Made by a program: the position numbers and the translations under genes
Shown: positions 1-8,920 of the stretch, one piece after another
Layout of the letters: the number at the start of each line of letters is the position of its first letter
Numbering within the stretch: position 1 is the stretch's first letter
From: Saccoglossus kowalevskii
Taxonomy: Eukaryota > Hemichordata > Enteropneusta > Harrimaniidae
Direction of reading: 5' to 3'
Length of the DNA stretch: 12,666 nucleotides
NCBI RefSeq assembly: GCF_000003605.2
Contig: NW_003147074.1
Coordinates: 1 to 12,666, forward strand
Notes under the pieces: generated by a model
Databases searched by the model: none
Told to the model about the DNA's origin: nothing
Seen by the model: the letters and a program-made list of their open reading frames with translations, nothing else

Positions 1-301
1 CATGCATGTATTCAAAGACTATTTGGGATTAATATGCATGTATTCAAAGACTGAAATTGGCATCAATTTGCATGTATCAAAGATGTAATTGGGATCAATA
101 TTCATGTATTCAAAGACTGTAATTGGGATCAATATGCATGTATTCAAAGACTATTTGGGATTAATATGCATGTATTCGAAGACTGTAATTGGGATCAATA
201 TGCTTGTATTCAAAGACAGTAATTGGGATTAATATGCATGTATTCAAAGACTGAAATTGGCATCAATTTGCATGTATTCAAAGATTGTAATTGGGATCAA
301 T
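1..301. repeat. Lead-in monomers with local six-monomer duplication
   Basis: About nine monomers. Bases 1-105 and roughly 201-310 carry the same order of variants (GACTGAAATTGGCATC, then CAATTTGCATG, then a monomer beginning ATTCATG). They are offset by 200 bp, which is six monomers less small deletions. Two monomers (around 20-30 and 150-160) have the 2-bp-shorter form CTATTTGGG, the same form found inside each Q block. From about 172 onward the sequence matches 7013 onward at a fixed offset of 6841, so the Q1 duplication begins before the named block. Confidence 0.8.
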
Positions 302-813
302 ATTCATGTATTCAAAAACTGTAATTGGGATCAATATGCATGTGTTGAAAGATTGTAATTGGGAACTATATGCATGTATTAAAGACTGTGATTGGGATAA
401 ATATGCATATATTCAAAGATTGTAATTGGGATCAATATGCATGTATTCAAAGACTGTGATTGATATCAATATGCATGTACTCAAAGATTGTAATTGGGAT
501 CAATATGCTATGCATGTATTCAAAGACTGTGATTCGGATCAACATGCATGTATTCAAAGACTATTTGGGATTAATATGCATGTGTTCAAAAGCTGTATTT
601 GGGATAATTATTCATGTGTTCAAAGACTGTAATAAGGATCAATATGCATGTATTAAAAGACTGTAATTGGGATCAATATGCATGTATTCAAAGACTGTAA
701 TTGGGATCAATATGCATGTATTCAAAGACAGTAATTGGCATCGATATGCTTGTATTTAAAGACAGTAATTGGGATTAATATACATGTATTCAAAGACTGT
801 AATTGAGATCAAT
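302..813. repeat. Higher-order block Q, copy 1
   Basis: A 512-bp ordered run of 15 monomers. Its markers are GTGTTGAAAG (near 341), GGAACTATATG, a 33-bp monomer with TATTAAAGACTG, GATTGATATC, a 5-bp insertion ATGCT at 505-509, GATTCGGATCAACATG, the shortened CTATTTGGG, CTGTAATAAGG, and GGCATCGATATGC. The total of 512 rather than 510 is explained by one -1, one +5 and one -2 change. It is copied at 7143-7654 with two mismatches seen by eye, and at 6223-6768 with one extra monomer. It runs directly into block P1. Confidence 0.88.
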
Positions 814-1289
814 ATGCATGTATTCAAAGATTTTAATTGAGATCAATATGCATGTTTTCAAAGACTGTAATTGGGATTATTTCGCATGTATTCAAAGACT
901 GTAATTGGGATCAATATGTATGTGTTCAATGACTGCATTTGGGATCAATGTGCATGTATTCAATGAATGTAATTGGCATCGATATGCAAGTATTCAAAGA
1001 CTGTGATTGCGATCAATATGCATGTATTCAAAAACTGTAATTGGGATCAATATGCATGTATTCGAAGACTGTAATTGGGATCAATATGCTTGTATTCAAA
1101 GACAGTAATTGGGATTAATATGCATGTATTCAAAGACTGAAATTGGCATCAATTTGCATGTATTCAAAGATTGTAATTGGGATCAATATTCATGTATTCA
1201 AAGACTGTGATTGGGATCAATTTGCATGTATTCAAAGATTTTAATTGGAATCAATATGCATGTATTCAAGGACTGTAATTGGGATCAAT
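814..1289. repeat. Higher-order block P, copy 1
   Basis: Exactly 476 bp, 14 monomers of 34 bp. Ordered markers: GATTTTAATTGAG, CATGTTTTCAAAG (851), GGGATTATTTCGCATG, GACTGCATTTGGG, CAATGTGCATG, CAATGAATG, GGCATCGATATGCAAG, GATTGCGATC, TTCGAAGAC, ATGCTTG, GGCATCAATTTGC and a monomer beginning ATTCATG. It ends at a GTGCAC monomer. Copies lie at 1793, 4025, 6769 (truncated) and 7655 (shortened). Differences by eye are 2 of 476 against P2 and 3 of 476 against P3, so the amplification looks recent. Confidence 0.9.
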
Positions 1290-1470
1290 ATGCATGTGCA
1301 CAAATACGTATTTATGATTAATATGCATGTATTCAAAGACTGTAATTGGGATCAATATGCATGTATTCAAAGATTGTAATTTCAATCCACATGCATGTAT
1401 TCAAAGATTGTAATTGGGAACAATATGCATGTTATAAAACACTGTGATTGGGATTAATATGTATGTATTC
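1290..1470. repeat. GTGCAC monomer and T module, copy 1
   Basis: Begins with a 33-bp variant monomer carrying GTGCAC (1296-1301) and CGTATTTATGATTAAT. It continues to TTCAATCCACATGC (1381) and a monomer with GTTATAAAACACTG (near 1430). The TTCAATCCAC and GTTATAAAA markers recur at 10488 and about 10570, and at 12059 and about 12141. In those two copies four more monomers separate the GTGCAC-type site from TTCAATCCAC, and an additional monomer (ATGCTTG, GTAATTCGGATC) lies before GTTATAAAA. The module is therefore present in a short form here and a long form 9 kb away. Confidence 0.78.
1296..1301. other. GTGCAC marker sites (first of ten)
   Basis: GTGCAC, the ApaLI recognition sequence, is absent from the consensus and occurs only in the 33-bp variant monomer. 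I find it at 1296, 2275, 3174, 4507, 5848, 8069, 8927, 9130, 11838 and 12245, plus a degraded TTGCAC at 10267. Spacings are 979, 899, 1333, 1341, 2221, 858, 203, 2708 and 407 bp. These sites mark the joints between higher-order blocks and give a natural ruler for the array. Confidence 0.85.
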
Positions 1471-1792
1471 AATGACTGTGATTGGGATCAATATGCATGT
1501 ATTCAAAGATTGTAATTAGAATCAATATGCATGAATTCAAAGGCTGTGATTGGGATCAATTTGCATGTGTTCAATAACAGTAATTGGGATCAATATGCAT
1601 GTATTCAAAAATGTAATTGGGATCATATGCATGTATTCAAAACTGTAATTGGGATCATTATGCATGTATTCAAAACTGTAATTGGGATAATTATTCATGT
1701 GTTCAAAACTGTAATAAGGATCATATGCATGTATTCAAAGACTGTAATTGGGATCAATATGCATGTATTCAAAGACTGTAATTGGGATCAAT
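1471..1792. repeat. Mixed monomers with a degenerate Q 3' end
   Basis: About nine to ten monomers linking the T module to P2. The middle holds four contracted monomers (annotated separately). The markers ATTCATGTGTTC and GTAATAAGGATC around 1693-1724 show that this is a degraded copy of the part of block Q at about 567-650, which has full-length monomers. Unlike Q1 and Q3 it lacks the GGCATCGATATGC monomers before P2, so P2 was joined to a different upstream neighbour. Confidence 0.7.
1595..1724. repeat. Cluster of four contracted monomers (32, 33, 33, 32 bp)
   Basis: Monomers at 1595-1626, 1627-1659, 1660-1692 and 1693-1724 total 130 bp instead of 136. All four have lost bases from AAAGACTG (giving AAAACTG or AAAATG). 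The first and last also have CAT in place of the usual CAAT. Elsewhere in the window such losses are rare and isolated. Because 33 is divisible by 3, the reading frame stays in phase here, which gives a local 11-residue peptide periodicity in the 94-codon ORF at 1531-1815. The cluster could be a real subfamily or a consensus or assembly artefact. Confidence 0.85.
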
Positions 1793-2268
1793 ATGCATGT
1801 ATTCAAAGATTTTAATTGAGATCAATATGCATGTTTTCAAAGACTGTAATTGGGATTATTTCGCATGTATTCAAAGACTGTAATTGGGATCAATATGTAT
1901 GTGTTCAATGACTGCATTTGGGATCAATGTGCATGTATTCAATGAATGTAATTGGCATCGATATGCAAGTATTCAATGACTGTGATTGCGATCAATATGC
2001 ATGTATTCAAAAACTGTAATTGGGATCAATATGCATGTATTCGAAGACTGTAATTGGGATCAATATGCTTGTATTCAAAGACAGTAATTGGGATTAATAT
2101 GCATGTATTCAAAGACTGAAATTGGCATCAATTTGCATGTATTCAAAGATTGTAATTGGGATCAATATTCATGTATTCAAAGACTGTGATTGGGATCAAT
2201 TTGCATGTATTCAAAGATTTTAATAGGAATCAATATGCATGTATTCAAGGACTGTAATTGGGATCAAT
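1793..2268. repeat. Higher-order block P, copy 2
   Basis: 476 bp, offset +979 from P1, with two substitutions seen by eye (CAATGACTG for CAAAGACTG near 1975, and TAATAGG for TAATTGG near 2221). It is followed at 2269 by a GTGCAC monomer and block R1, whereas P1 is followed by the T module. From about 1790 to 3090 it is part of a 1.3-kb segment repeated at offset +2232 (4022-5322). Confidence 0.9.
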
Positions 2269-3167
2269 ATGCATGTGCACAAAGGCGTATTTATGATTAA
2301 TATGCATGTATTCAAAGCCTGTTATTGGGATCAATATGCATGTCTTCATTCCATCATAGACGGTGATTGGGATCAATATGCATATATTGAAAGATTGTAT
2401 TTGATATCAATATGCATGTATTCAAGGACTGTGATTGGGATTAATATGCATGTATTCAAAGATTGTATTTGAGATCAATATGCATGTATTCGAAGACCGT
2501 ATTTGGGATCAATATGCATGTATTCCATGACAGTATTTGGGATCAATATGCATGTGTTCAAAGCTTGTTATTGGGATCAATATGCATGTCTTCATTCGAT
2601 CATAGACTGTGATTGGGATCAATATGCATGTGTTCAAAGACTGTAATAGGGATCAATATGCATATATTCACAGACTGAAATTGGGATCAATATGCATGTA
2701 TTCGAAGACTGTATTTGGGATCAATATGCATGTATTCAAAGATTGTATTTGATATCAATATGCATGTATTCAAGAACTGTGATTGGGATCAATATGCATG
2801 TATTCAAAGATTGTATTTGAGATCAATATGCATATATTCCAAGATTGTATTTGGGATCAATATGCATGTATTCCATGACAGTAATTGGGATCAATATGCA
2901 TGTGTTCAATGACTGTAATTGGAATCAATTTACATGTATTCAAAGATTGTTATTGGGATCAATATGCATGTATTCAATGACTGTAATTGGGATCATTTTG
3001 CATGTATTCACAGACTGTAATTGGGATCAATATGCATGTATTCAAAGACTGTAATTTGGATTAATATACATGTATTCAAAGACTGTGATTGGGATCAATT
3101 TGCATGTATTCAAAGATTGTAATTGGGATTAGTATGCATGTATTCAAAGACTGAAATTGGGATCAAT
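2269..3167. repeat. Higher-order block R, copy 1
   Basis: Begins with the GTGCAC monomer (2275-2280), followed by a GCCTGTTATTGGG monomer and then the 42-bp CTTCATT monomer (2336-2377). A second CTTCATT monomer follows at 2590. Later monomers show the recurring series GTATTTGATATC, GTGATTGGG, GTATTTGAGATC, GTATTTGGG, CCATGACAGTAATTGGG, then GGAATCAATTTACATG, CACAGACTG and TTTGGATTAATATACATG (about 3055-3070). The first 820 bp match 4501-5322 with about eight mismatches by eye (about 99%). It ends where the next GTGCAC monomer begins. Confidence 0.85.
2336..2377. repeat. 42-bp expanded monomer (example of ten)
   Basis: A monomer of 42 rather than 34 bp. After ATGCATGT it reads CTTCATTCCATCATAG before resuming ACGGTGATTGGG, a net gain of 8 bases. 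CTTCATT occurs at 2344, 2590, 3413, 4576, 4822, 5917, 8138, 9369 and 9649, with a degraded form (GTTCATT) at 10914. Two subtypes exist: TTCCATC (2344, 4576, 5917) and TTCGATC (the rest). Most copies are preceded by a monomer with CCTGTTATTGGG, so the pair travels as a unit. The one exception I noted is 5917, which follows an ordinary monomer. Confidence 0.87.
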
Positions 3168-3860
3168 ATGCATGTGCACAAAGACGTATTTATGATTAAT
3201 ATGCATGTATTCAAAGACTGTATTTGATATCAATATGCATGTATTCAAGGACTGTGATTGGGATCAATGTGCATGTATTCAAAGATTGTATTTGAGATCA
3301 ATATGCATGTATTCGAAGACTGTATTTGGGATAAATATGCATGTATTCCATGACAGTAATTGGGATCAATATGCATGTGTTCAAAGCCTGTTATTGGGAT
3401 CAATATGCATGTCTTCATTCGATCATAGACTGTGATTGGGATCAATATGCATGTGTTCAAAGACTGTAATTGGGATCAATATGCATGTATTCACAGACTG
3501 AAATTGGGATCAATATGCATGTATTCAAAGATTGTATTTGATATAAATATGCATGTATTCAAGGACTGTGATTGGGATCAATATGCATGTATTCAAAGAT
3601 TGTATTTGACATCAATATGCATGTTTTCCAAGACTGTATTTGGGATCAATATGCATGTGTTCAATGACTGTAATTGGAATCAATTTACATGTATTCAAAG
3701 ATTGTAATTGGGAACAATATGCATGCATTCAATGACTGTAATTGGGATCATTTTGAATGTATTCACAGACTGAAATTGGGATCAATATGCATGTATTCGA
3801 AGACAGTATTTGGGATCAATATGCATGTATTCGAAGACAGTATTTGGGATCAATATGCAT
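3168..3860. repeat. Higher-order block S, copy 1
   Basis: Opens with the GTGCAC monomer (3174-3179), then GTATTTGATATC, GGACTGTGATTGGG, GTATTTGAGATC, TTCGAAGACTGTATTTGGG and CCATGACAGTAATTGGG in that order. Next come the GCCTGTTATT and CTTCATT pair (3413), a second pass of the GATATC series, and GGAATCAATTTACATG. The opening six-monomer series is the one tandemly duplicated at 8921-9326. Two neighbouring monomers at about 3790-3857 carry the same variant, TTCGAAGACAGTATTTGGG, which looks like a single-monomer duplication. Confidence 0.78.
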
Positions 3861-4024
3861 GTATTCAAAGACTGTAATTGGGATCAATATGCATGTATTC
3901 AAAGACTGTAATTGGGATCAATATGCATGTATTCAAAGACAGTAATTGGCATCGATATGCTTGAATTTAAAGACAGTAATTGGGATTAATATGCATGTAT
4001 TCAAAGACTGTAATGGAGATCAAT
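3861..4024. repeat. Partial block Q (3' end only)
   Basis: Corresponds to about 650-813 of Q1 at offset 3211, including GACAGTAATTGGCATCGATATGC, the TTAAAGACAG monomer and the GATTAATATGCATG monomer. The 5' two thirds of Q (GTGTTGAAAG, the ATGCT insertion, CTATTTGGG) are missing. Block S is therefore joined straight to the last monomers of Q. Variants here include TTGAATTTAAAG and GTAATGGAG. Confidence 0.8.
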
Positions 4025-4500
4025 ATGCATGTATTCAAAGATTTTAATTGAGATCAATATGCATGTTTTCAAAGACTGTAATTGGGATTATTTCGCATGT
4101 ATTCAAAGACTGTAACTGGGATCAATATGTATGTGTTCAATGACTGCATTTGGGTTCAATGTGCATGTATTCAATGAACGTAATTGGCATCGATATGCAA
4201 GTATTCAAAGACTGTGATTGCGATCAATATGCATGTATTCAAAAACTGTAATTGGGATCAATATGCATGTATTCGAAGACTGTAATTGGGATCAATATGC
4301 TTGTATTCAAAGACAGTAATTGGGATTAATATGCATGTATTCAAAGACTGAAATTGGCATCAATTTGCATGTATTCAAAGATTGTAATTGGGATCAATAT
4401 TCATGTATTCAAAGACTGTGATTGGGATCAATTTGCATGTATTCAAAGATTTTAATTGGAATCAATATGCATGTATTCAAGGACTGTAATTGGGATCAAT
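4025..4500. repeat. Higher-order block P, copy 3
   Basis: 476 bp, offset +3211 from P1 and +2232 from P2. Three substitutions against P1 by eye: GTAACTGGG near 4110, GGGTTCAATG near 4150, and GAACGTAATT near 4180. It retains CAAAGACTG and TAATTGG as in P1, so P2's two private changes probably arose after the copies separated. It leads directly into R2, as P2 does into R1. Confidence 0.9.
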
Positions 4501-5841
4501 ATGCATGTGCACAAAGACGTATTTATGATTAATATGCATGTATTCAAAGCCTGTTATTGGGATCAATATGCATGTCTTCATTCCATCATAGACGGTGATT
4601 GGGATCAATATGCATATATTCAAAGATTGTATTTGATATCAATATGCATGTATTCAAGGACTGTGATTGGGATTAATATGCATGTATTCAAAGATTGTAT
4701 TTGAGATCAATATGCATGTATTCGAAGACAGTATTTGGGATCAATATGCATGTATTCCATGACAGTATTTGGGATCAATATGCATGTGTTCAAAACCTGT
4801 TATTGGGATCAATATGCATGTCTTCATTCGATCATAGACTGTGATTGGGATCAATATGCATGTGTTCAAGGACTGTAATAGGGATCAATATGCATATATT
4901 CACAGACTGAAATTGGGATCAATATGCATGTATTCGAAGACTGTATTTGGGATCAATATGCATGTATTCAAAGATTGTATTTGATATCAATATGCATGTA
5001 TTCAAGAACTGTGATTGGGATCAATATGCATGTATTCAAAGATTGTATTTGAGATCAATATGCATATATTCCAAGATTGTATTTGGGATCAATATGCATG
5101 TATTCCATGACAGTAATTGGGATCAATATGCATGTGTTCAATGACTGTAATTGGAATCAATTTACATGTATTCAAAGATTGTTATTGGGATCAATATGCA
5201 TGTATTCAATGACTGTAATTAGGATCATTTTGCATGTATTCACAGACTGTAATTGGGATCAATATGCATGTATTCAAAGACTGTAATTTGGATTAATATA
5301 CATGTATTCAAAGACTGAAATTGGGATCAATATTCATGTATTCGAAGACTGTATTTGGGATCAATGTGCATGTATTCATAGATTGTATTTGATATCAATA
5401 TGCATGTATTCTAGGACTGTGATTGGGATCAATATGCATGTATTCAAAGATTGTATTTGAAATCAATATGCATGTATTCGAAGACTGTATTTGGGATCAA
5501 TATGCATGTATTCCATGACAGTAATTGGGATCAATATGCATGTGTTCAATGACTGTAATTGGAATCAATATGCATGTGTTCAAAGACTGTAATTGGGATC
5601 AATTTACATGTATTCATAGATTGTAATTGGGAACAATATACATGTATTCAATGACTGTAATTGGGATCATTTTGCATGTATTCACAGACTGTAATTGGGA
5701 TCAATATGCATGTATTCAAAGACTGTAATTTTGATTAATATACATGTATTCAAAGACAGTGATTAGGATCAATTTGCATGTATTCAAAGATTGTAATTGG
5801 GATTAATATGCATGCATTCAAAGACTGTAACTTGGATCAAT
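4501..5841. repeat. Higher-order block R, copy 2, with internal duplication
   Basis: Starts with GTGCAC (4507-4512) and follows R1 at offset 2232 to about 5322, with CTTCATT monomers at 4576 and 4822. After 5312 it repeats itself: about 4905-5312 (GACTGAAATTGGG through TTTGGATTAATATACATG) recurs at 5313-5754, offset 408 at its start (12 monomers) and 442 at its end (13 monomers). R1 lacks this second pass. It then finishes with the same tail as R1, ending at the GTGCAC monomer that starts at 5842. Confidence 0.82.
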
Positions 5842-6222
5842 ATGCATGTGCACAAAGACGTATTTAGGATTAATATGCATGTATTCAAAGACTGTAATTG
5901 GGATCAATATGCATGTCTTCATTCCATCATAGACTGTGATTGGGATCAATTTGCATGTATTCAAAGTTTTTATTTGAGATCAATATGCATGTATTCAACT
6001 ACAGTAATTGGGATCAATATGCATGTGTTAAAAGACAATATTTGGGATCAATATGCATGTGTTCAAAGACTATAATTGGGATCAATATGCATGTATTCAA
6101 AGACTGTAATTAGGATCAATATGCATGTGTTCAAAGACTGTAATTGGGATCAATATGCATGTATTCACAGACTGTGATTGGGATAAATATGCATGTATTC
6201 AAAGATTGTAATTGGGATTAAT
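5842..6222. repeat. Linking segment from R2 to Q2
   Basis: A GTGCAC monomer (5848-5853) with TTTAGGATTAAT, then a CTTCATT monomer of the CCATC subtype (5917). Next come a TTTTTATTTGAG monomer and one with TTCAACTACAGTAATT (about 5996). This last marker recurs at about 10849, again just downstream of a TTTTATTTGAG monomer, which links this stretch to the spacer at 10.6-11.4 kb. It ends in near-consensus monomers running into Q2. Confidence 0.72.
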
Positions 6223-6768
6223 ATGCATGTATTCAAAAACTGTAATTGGGATCAATATGCATGTGTTGAAAGATTGTAATTGGGAACTATATGCATGTAT
6301 TAAAGACTGTGATTGGGATAAATATGCATATATTCAAAGATTGTAATTGGGATCAATATGCATGTATTCAAAAGCTGTGATTGGGATCAATATGCATGTA
6401 TTCAAAGACTGTGATTGATATCAATATGCATGTACTCAAAGATTGTAATTGGGATCAATATGCTATGCATGTATTCAAAGACTGTGATTCGGATCAACAT
6501 GCATGTATTCAAAGACTATTTGGGATTAATATGCATGTGTTCAAAAGCTGTATTTGGGATAATTATTCATGTGTTCAAAGACTGTAATAAGGATCAATAT
6601 GCATGTATTCAAAGACTGTAATTGGGATCAATATGCATGTATTCAAAGACTGTAATAGGGATCAATATGCATGTAGTCAAAGACAGTAATTGGCATCGAT
6701 ATGCTTGTATTTAAAGACAGTAATTGGGATTAATATGCATGTATTCAAAGACTGTAATTGAGATCAAT
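6223..6768. repeat. Higher-order block Q, copy 2 (one extra monomer)
   Basis: 546 bp, equal to Q1 plus one 34-bp monomer (the AAAAGCTGTGATTGGG monomer around 6362-6398). The offset to Q1 is 5921 before it and 5955 after it. The ATGCT insertion lies at 6460-6464. The opening monomer is ATGCATG rather than ATTCATG. Near 6655-6676 it has GTAATAGGG and CATGTAGTC instead of the Q1 forms. Confidence 0.87.
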
Positions 6769-7142
6769 ATGCATGTATTCAAAGATTTTAATTGAGATCA
6801 ATATGCATGTTTTCAAAGACTGTAATTGGGATTATTTCGCATGTATTCAAAGACTGTAATTGGGATCAATATGTATGTGTTCAATGACTGCATTTGGGAT
6901 CAATGTGCATGTATTCAATGAATGTAATTGGCATCGATATGCAAGTATTCAAAGACTGTGATTGCGATCAATATGCATGTATTCAAAAACTGTAATTGGG
7001 ATCAATATGCATGTATTCGAAGACTGTAATTGGGATCAATATGCTTGTATTCAAAGACAGTAATTGGGATTAATATGCATGTATTCAAAGACTGAAATTG
7101 GCATCAATTTGCATGTATTCAAAGATTGTAATTGGGATAAAT
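6769..7142. repeat. Higher-order block P, copy 4 (3'-truncated)
   Basis: Follows P1 at offset 5955 for 11 monomers with one mismatch seen by eye (GGGATAAAT near 7136). Where P1 goes on to CAAAGACTGTGATTGGG, this copy switches to CAAAAACTG and then GTGTTGAAAG, the start of Q3. The last three monomers of P and the following GTGCAC monomer are absent, so the breakpoint lies in or beside the ATTCATG monomer that P and Q share. Confidence 0.86.
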
Positions 7143-7654
7143 ATTCATGTATTCAAAAACTGTAATTGGGATCAATATGCATGTGTTGAAAGATTGTAAT
7201 TGGGAACTATATGCATGTATTAAAGACTGTGATTGGGATAAATATGCATATATTCAAAGATTGTAATTGGGATCAATATGCATGTATTCAAAGACTGTGA
7301 TTGATATCAATATGCATGTACTCAAAGATTGTAATTGGGATCAATATGCTATGCATGTATTCAAAGACTGTGATTCGGATCAACATGCATGTATTCAAAG
7401 ACTATTTAGGATTAATATGCATGTGTTCAAAAGCTGTATTTGGGATAATTATTCATGTGTTCAAAGACTGTAATAAGGATCAATATGCATGTATTAAAAG
7501 ACTGTAATTGGGATCAATATGCATGTATTCAAAGACTGTAATTGGGATCAATATGCATGTATTCAAAGACAGTAATTGGCATCGATATGCTTGTATTTAA
7601 AGACAGTAATTGGGATTAATATGCATGTATTCAAAGACTGTAATTGAGATCAAT
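7143..7654. repeat. Higher-order block Q, copy 3
   Basis: 512 bp, offset +6841 from Q1, with two mismatches by eye (CTATTTAGG for CTATTTGGG near 7407, and ATATGCATG for ATATACATG near 7621). The ATGCT insertion is at 7346-7350. It follows Q2 by 886 bp (920 before Q2's extra monomer). Q2-P4-Q3 therefore forms a local tandem duplication of about 0.9 kb. Confidence 0.9.
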
Positions 7655-8062
7655 GTGCATGTATTCAAAGATTTTAATTGAGATCAATATGCATGTTTTC
7701 AAAGACAGTAATTGGGATTATTTTGCATGTATTCAAAGACTGTAATTGGGATCAATATGCATGTGTTCAATGACTGCATTTGGGATCAATGTGCATGTAT
7801 TCAATGACTGTAATTAGGATCAATATGCATGTATTCGAAGACTGTAATTGGGATCAATATGCTTGTATTCAAAGACAGTAATTGGGATCAATATGCATGT
7901 ATTCAAAGACTGTAATTGGGATCAATTTGCATGTATTCAAAGATTGTAATTGGGATCAATATTCATGTATTCAAAGACTGTGATTGGGATCAATTTGTAT
8001 GTATTCAAAGATTTTAATTGGAATCAATATGCATGTATTCAAGGACTGTAATTGGGATCAAT
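7655..8062. repeat. Higher-order block P, copy 5 (two monomers shorter)
   Basis: 408 bp, 12 monomers. Two monomers have been lost near 7805-7820 (the GGCATCGATATGCAAG and GATTGCGATC region), which changes the offset to P1 from 6841 to 6773. It carries more differences than the other copies (CAATGTGCATG near 7652, GACAGTAATT near 7707, TTTTGCATG, AATTAGG). Several changes move it toward the consensus monomer. It ends at a GTGCAC monomer like P1 to P3. Confidence 0.85.
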
Positions 8063-8920
8063 ATGCATGTGCACAAAGACGTATTTATGATTAATATGCA
8101 TGTGTTCAAAGCCTGTTATTGGGATCAATATGCATGTCTTCATTCGATCATAGACTGAGATTGGGATCAATATGCATGTGTTCAAAGACTGTAATTGGGA
8201 TCAATATGCATGTATTCACAGACTGAAATTGGGATCAATATGCATGTATTCAAAGATTGTATTTGATATCAATATGCATGTATTCAAGGACTGTGATTGG
8301 GATCAATATGCATGTATTCAAAGATTGTATTTGATATCAATATGCATGTATTCCAAGACTGTATTTGGGATCAATATGCATGTGTTCAATGACTGTAATT
8401 GGAATCATTTTGCATGTATTCACAGACTGTAATTGGGATCAATATGCATATATTCACAGACTGAAATTGGGATCAATATGCATGTATTCGAAGACTGTAT
8501 TTGGGATCAATATGCATGTATTCAAAGATTGTATTTGATATTAATATGCATGTAATCAAGAACTGTGATTGGGATCAATATGCATGTATTCAAAGATTGT
8601 ATTTGAGATCAATATGCATGTATTCCAAGACTGTATTTGGGATCAATATGCATGTGTTCAATGACTGTAATTGGAATCAATTTACATGAATTCAAAGATT
8701 GTTATTGGGATCAATATGCATGTATTCAATGACTGTAATTGGGATCATTTTGCATGTATTCACAGACTGTAATTGGGATCAATATGCATGTATTCAAAGA
8801 CTGTAATTTGGATTAATATACATGTATTCAAAGACTGTGATTGGGATCAATTTGCATGTATTCAAAGATTGTAATTGGGATTAATATGCATGTATTCAAT
8901 GACTGTAATTGGGGGCCAAT
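8063..8920. repeat. Higher-order block R, copy 3
   Basis: Starts with GTGCAC (8069-8074), then GTGTTCAAAGCCTGTTATT and CTTCATTCGATC (8138). It continues through two passes of the GTATTTGATATC series (8260, 8329 and again near 8531), GGAATCAATTTACATG (8683) and TTTGGATTAATATACATG (near 8807-8822). The second half matches R1 at offset 5786, falling to 5752 because the CCATGACAG monomer is missing. The last monomer has the odd run GGGGGCC (about 8911-8917) in place of GGGATC. Confidence 0.82.

Noticed and set aside
3245-3460. Single minus-strand ORF of 71 codons
   Set aside because: It is the reverse complement of the same monomers, open only because local variants remove the usual minus-strand TGA within the complement of TTCAAAG. 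No independent coding signal.
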